Assembly (NCBI GenBank): GCA_001796045.1
Contig: MGLN01000106.1
Span: forward strand, 6,392 to 13,188
DNA length: 6,797 bases
Source of the DNA: Caulobacterales bacterium RIFOXYB1_FULL_67_16
GTDB taxonomy: Bacteria > Pseudomonadota > Alphaproteobacteria > Caulobacterales > Caulobacteraceae
Direction: 5' to 3'
Position 1 is the first letter of the stretch. Every line of letters starts with the position of its first letter. Shown piece after piece: positions 4,744 to 6,797 of the stretch. The position numbers were made by a program, and so were the translations under genes. The notes beneath the pieces were generated by a model. That model had not been told where the DNA came from, did no database searches, and was given only the letters and a program-made list of their open reading frames with translations.

Positions 4744-4770
4744 CGTCGAACCGGCTTACGGCCCGACGTC
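4742..4770. other. Hairpin across the convergent rcdA / L,D-transpeptidase ends
   Basis: GACGTCG (4742-4748) pairs with CGACGTC (4764-4770). Inside, CCG (4751-4753) pairs with CGG (4759-4761), leaving a 2x2 internal loop and a GCTTA pentaloop that contains the minus-strand stop. It covers both stop codons and the 12-bp gap. Neither side has a T-tract, so it is at best a weak bidirectional or factor-assisted terminator. Confidence 0.5.
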
Positions 4771-6318
4771 GTTGGCGTCGCGCCGCCCGTCGTCCACCGG
4801 CTTGGGCAGGCTGACGGCGATGCCCAGGGCCTGGGCCAGCTTGTCGTCCCGACCATAGACATCCTCGCGGAAGGCCACCCGGCCCTGGCCGTCGACGAAG
4901 GCCGTCCAGTACAGCAGGCGCACCGAGATTTCGCGGCCGGTGGTCACGCGGGTCGTCTCGCGGCTGTCCTGAGCCGTGTCGAACTCGGCCAGCTTGACCG
5001 GATCCGGCGACAGCAGCAGCCGGGCGAACTCGACCGCGTTCTGCACGCGCACGCAGCCGTGGCTGCGCTGGCGCATAGACAGGTTGAAGGCGGCCTTGGA
5101 CGGCGTGTCGTGCAGGAAGATGGCGTAGCTGTCGCGCAGTTCGAACTTCACATAGCCCAGGGCCGACTTCGGCCCGGCGCGCTGGATAACCGTCCCGTCG
5201 CGCACGAACATGTCGTTGGCGGCCAGATAGGCCGGGCCCTTCGGCAGAATTTCCCGCCGCGCGATCCCGGCCGGCACATACCAGGGCGGGTTGGCGACGA
5301 CCGAGGCGAAGGGCTTCTCCAGGCTGGGCGTCTGGTTCTCCGGCGAGCCGACCACGACGCGGTTGGAGTGCACGGGCCGGCCGTCCTTCCAGTAGACCAT
5401 GATGGCGGCGGCGGTGTTGACCTCGATCCTTTCCGGCGACAGCTCCCGCTTCAGCCAGCGGCGGCGTTCCAGATTGAGCGCGATCTGACGGGCGCGATCC
5501 TCGGCCGAGGCCGACAGAGACCGCTGGGTGCCCGTGCCGATGCGGCCGTCGGCGCCCAGGCCGTGCCGGGTCTGGAAGCCCTGGACCGCCCGCTGCAGTT
5601 CAGCCCCGTAGGTCAGGCCCTGGGCCTTCAGCCGCGCGCCGTCGGCCGTCGTCAGATCCCCTTCGGCGGTCAACCGGTCGATCAGGGCCGGCAGACGCCG
5701 GTCGCTCATGTTCGGCTCTATGGTCGGGCCGGCGGGGAAGACCGGCCAGCCGCCTTGCGCCGCCAGCCGGCGATAGCGGACATAGCCGGCCGACAGGTTC
5801 TGATAACCGATGTCGGTCGGCGCCAGGCCCTCGAACCAGTCCAGCAGGACATTGCGCGACAGGGCGTCGCTCAGGCCGCGCGGCAGGTCCGCGCGGTTCT
5901 TCTGCATCTCCCACAGATCCTCGACCGTCTCGGGCCGGACCTTGCCCTCGGCCAGCACCCGACCATAGGCCATGGCCGCCGCCGTGGTGCGTAGGTCGGC
6001 CGAGGCCGGATCCGCCGCCAGACCGACGAAGTCGAAATAGTCGCCAGCCGACAGGCCGTGGCGCTCGGCGCGACCGGCCACGGCGTTCAGGGCGCGCATC
6101 CGTTCGGCGTTCCACACCGGCCGCCAGCCGTTCATTTCGTAGAAGGCGCGGACATCCCCCTGCTGGGTTTCCGGCAGGCGCGAGATCTGATCGTTGAAAC
6201 TGTTGTAGAAGGCGGTCGGCTGCGACGGGCGCTGCACGCTGACCTGCTGCGCCCGCGCTCCGGAGGCGAGGGCCACGGCCGCCGTCGCGACGCCCAGACC
6301 CATTTCCCGTCTATTCAT
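4756..6318 (-). CDS. Periplasmic L,D-transpeptidase, YcbB/LdtD type
   Basis: This 520-residue protein has an N-terminal signal, MNRREMGLGVATAAVALASG then ARA|QQ (cleavage near residue 23). The RR pair with a hydrophobic stretch resembles a Tat signal but is not a full match. A scaffold region (about 38-235) is typical of YcbB-like enzymes. A peptidoglycan-binding segment follows (about 237-270: YGAELQRAVQGFQTRHGLGA then DGRIGTGT). The YkuD catalytic domain (about 296-440) carries FLHDTPSK (H403) and SHGCVRV (419-425), with catalytic Cys422 and His420. The enzyme makes 3-3 peptidoglycan crosslinks or attaches partners to tetrapeptide stems; which of these is unknown. The ATG at 6318 has a weak GGACGGA just upstream. 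An EcfG-like promoter precedes the gene, separated from rpmE by a terminator. Confidence 0.95.
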   Translation of the reverse strand: MNRREMGLGVATAAVALASGARAQQVSVQRPSQPTAFYNSFNDQISRLPETQQGDVRAFYEMNGWRPVWNAERMRALNAVAGRAERHGLSAGDYFDFVGLAADPASADLRTTAAAMAYGRVLAEGKVRPETVEDLWEMQKNRADLPRGLSDALSRNVLLDWFEGLAPTDIGYQNLSAGYVRYRRLAAQGGWPVFPAGPTIEPNMSDRRLPALIDRLTAEGDLTTADGARLKAQGLTYGAELQRAVQGFQTRHGLGADGRIGTGTQRSLSASAEDRARQIALNLERRRWLKRELSPERIEVNTAAAIMVYWKDGRPVHSNRVVVGSPENQTPSLEKPFASVVANPPWYVPAGIARREILPKGPAYLAANDMFVRDGTVIQRAGPKSALGYVKFELRDSYAIFLHDTPSKAAFNLSMRQRSHGCVRVQNAVEFARLLLSPDPVKLAEFDTAQDSRETTRVTTGREISVRLLYWTAFVDGQGRVAFREDVYGRDDKLAQALGIAVSLPKPVDDGRRDANDVGP

Positions 6319-6378
6319 AATCCGTCCGCTTCTCGATGGGTCGATCCCCGTGGACCGACGCCGGTACTATCGTATCCG

Positions 6379-6404
6379 AACGCGGCCTAGGTTACCGATG
6401 TTCC
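6379..6404 (-). promoter_or_regulatory. Candidate EcfG/SigT stress promoter of the L,D-transpeptidase
   Basis: Read on the minus strand, GGAAC (6400-6404) is followed after exactly 17 bases by CGTT (6379-6382). This matches the alphaproteobacterial general-stress sigma consensus GGAAC-N16/17-CGTT. It lies 61 bases upstream of the L,D-transpeptidase ATG and just after the rpmE terminator, a sensible place for that gene's promoter. No reporter or transcript data are available. Confidence 0.6.
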
Positions 6405-6412
6405 GGGCAAAC

Positions 6413-6443
6413 AAAAAGCGCCGGTCATGCGACCGACGCCTTT
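6413..6443 (-). terminator. Intrinsic terminator of rpmE
   Basis: On the minus strand, GCGTCGGTC (6431-6439) pairs with GACCGGCGC (6418-6426) around a GCAT loop, with one U-G wobble, followed by TTTTTGTTT. It lies about 45 bases after the rpmE stop and separates rpmE from the L,D-transpeptidase promoter. Confidence 0.9.
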
Positions 6444-6483
6444 CGTTACCGGATTGCCGCGATGTGTCGCAGCCAGGACGCGC

Positions 6484-6708
6484 TTACTTCTTGATGAAGC
6501 CGGCGAACTTGTTGTTGAAGCGCGAAACGCGGCCGCCGCGGTCCATCAGCTGGGCGTTGCCGCCGGTCCAGGCCGGGTGCGTCGTCGGGTCGATGTCGAG
6601 GGCCAGCTTGTCGCCTTCCTTCCCGTAGGTCGAACGGGTCTGGTAGGTGCTGCCGTCGGTCATCACCACGGTGATGAAGTGGTAGTCGGGATGGGTATCC
6701 GCCTTCAT
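6484..6708 (-). CDS. rpmE: Ribosomal protein L31 (bL31), cysteine-free form
   Basis: This 74-residue protein belongs to the large ribosomal subunit, where bL31 helps bridge the two subunits. MKADTHPDYHFITVVMTDGS (residues 1-20), RSTYGKEGDKLALDIDPTTH (25-44), PAWTGG (45-50) and GGRVSRFNNKFAGF (58-71) match bL31. The four zinc-ligand cysteines of the C+ form, such as those of E. coli RpmE, are all absent: the segments read VVMTDG and DIDPTTHPAW. The protein therefore does not hold zinc in the usual way. The ATG at 6708 has only a weak purine-rich upstream sequence (GGACGACGACCC). The gene is monocistronic, with a terminator after it and a probable terminator of the preceding gene before it. Confidence 0.96.
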   Translation of the reverse strand: MKADTHPDYHFITVVMTDGSTYQTRSTYGKEGDKLALDIDPTTHPAWTGGNAQLMDRGGRVSRFNNKFAGFIKK

Positions 6709-6760
6709 GGGTCGTCGTCCGGTCTCTGGGCGCGATGACGATGCCGACCGTCGCTGCGCA

Positions 6761-6793
6761 TGAAATGAGAAACCCGCCGGAAAACCCAGCGGG
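6761..6793 (-). terminator. Probable terminator of a minus-strand gene beyond the right edge
   Basis: On the minus strand, CCCGCTGG (6786-6793) pairs with CCGGCGGG (6773-6780) around a GTTTT loop, with one U-G wobble, then TTTCTCATTTCA. The T-tract is interrupted, so strength is uncertain. It lies upstream of rpmE and implies that another gene ends just outside the window. Confidence 0.65.
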
Positions 6794-6797
6794 AATG

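Noticed and set aside
5059..5994. 311-codon plus-strand open frame
   Set aside because: Lies entirely antisense to the well-supported L,D-transpeptidase; no recognisable domain.
1..6797. Mobile element, CRISPR array, toxin-antitoxin or defence island
   Set aside because: No transposase, integrase, regularly spaced repeats, cas-like genes or small toxin/antitoxin pairs were seen; gene content is core chromosomal.

Overview
The window reads as chromosomal DNA of a GC-rich alphaproteobacterium of the Caulobacterales, most likely Caulobacter or Brevundimonas-like. The evidence is the gene set: RcdA (DUF1465), a TrcR/DUF1013 protein, DUF1192, a cysteine-free L31 and a DUF465 peptide. GANTC, the CcrM methylation site, is also scarce here. 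There are no insertion sequences, integrases, phage genes, tRNAs, rRNAs or CRISPR arrays, so this looks like a core region and not an accessory island.

Layout, left to right. (1) On the minus strand, ubiX (flavin prenyltransferase) is followed by a TIGR02444/DUF2390 gene that overlaps it by 4 bases and runs off the left edge. (2) Divergent from ubiX is a 57-residue DUF465 coiled-coil gene, closed by a strong intrinsic terminator. The two divergent genes share a perfect 13-bp inverted repeat that contains both ribosome binding sites. (3) A REP-like palindrome separates that terminator from the minus-strand trcR (DUF1013). (4) Divergent from trcR is a probable exported protein joining a cyanovirin-N-like module, a Gly/Trp-rich linker and a two-motif beta/gamma-crystallin module. 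Its stop codon overlaps the stop codon of a convergent PIG3-type quinone oxidoreductase. (5) Divergent from the oxidoreductase come a DUF1192 gene and then rcdA, the ClpXP adaptor first described for CtrA degradation. (6) Convergent with rcdA is a periplasmic L,D-transpeptidase of the YcbB/LdtD type. It is preceded by a good match to the EcfG/SigT general-stress promoter. (7) Upstream on the same strand is rpmE (ribosomal protein L31) with its own terminator. Another terminator at the right edge probably ends a gene outside the window.

The genes do not form a single pathway. Two themes stand out: cell-cycle control (rcdA, trcR and a GANTC cluster at rcdA) and envelope or extracellular functions (L,D-transpeptidase, CVNH-crystallin protein). 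I found no convincing new multi-gene system. The best leads are the CVNH-crystallin architecture, the GANTC cluster at rcdA, the EcfG-like promoter of the L,D-transpeptidase, and the repeats within and around the genes. Long arginine-rich or proline-rich open frames opposite the real genes are GC-driven shadows and are left out.
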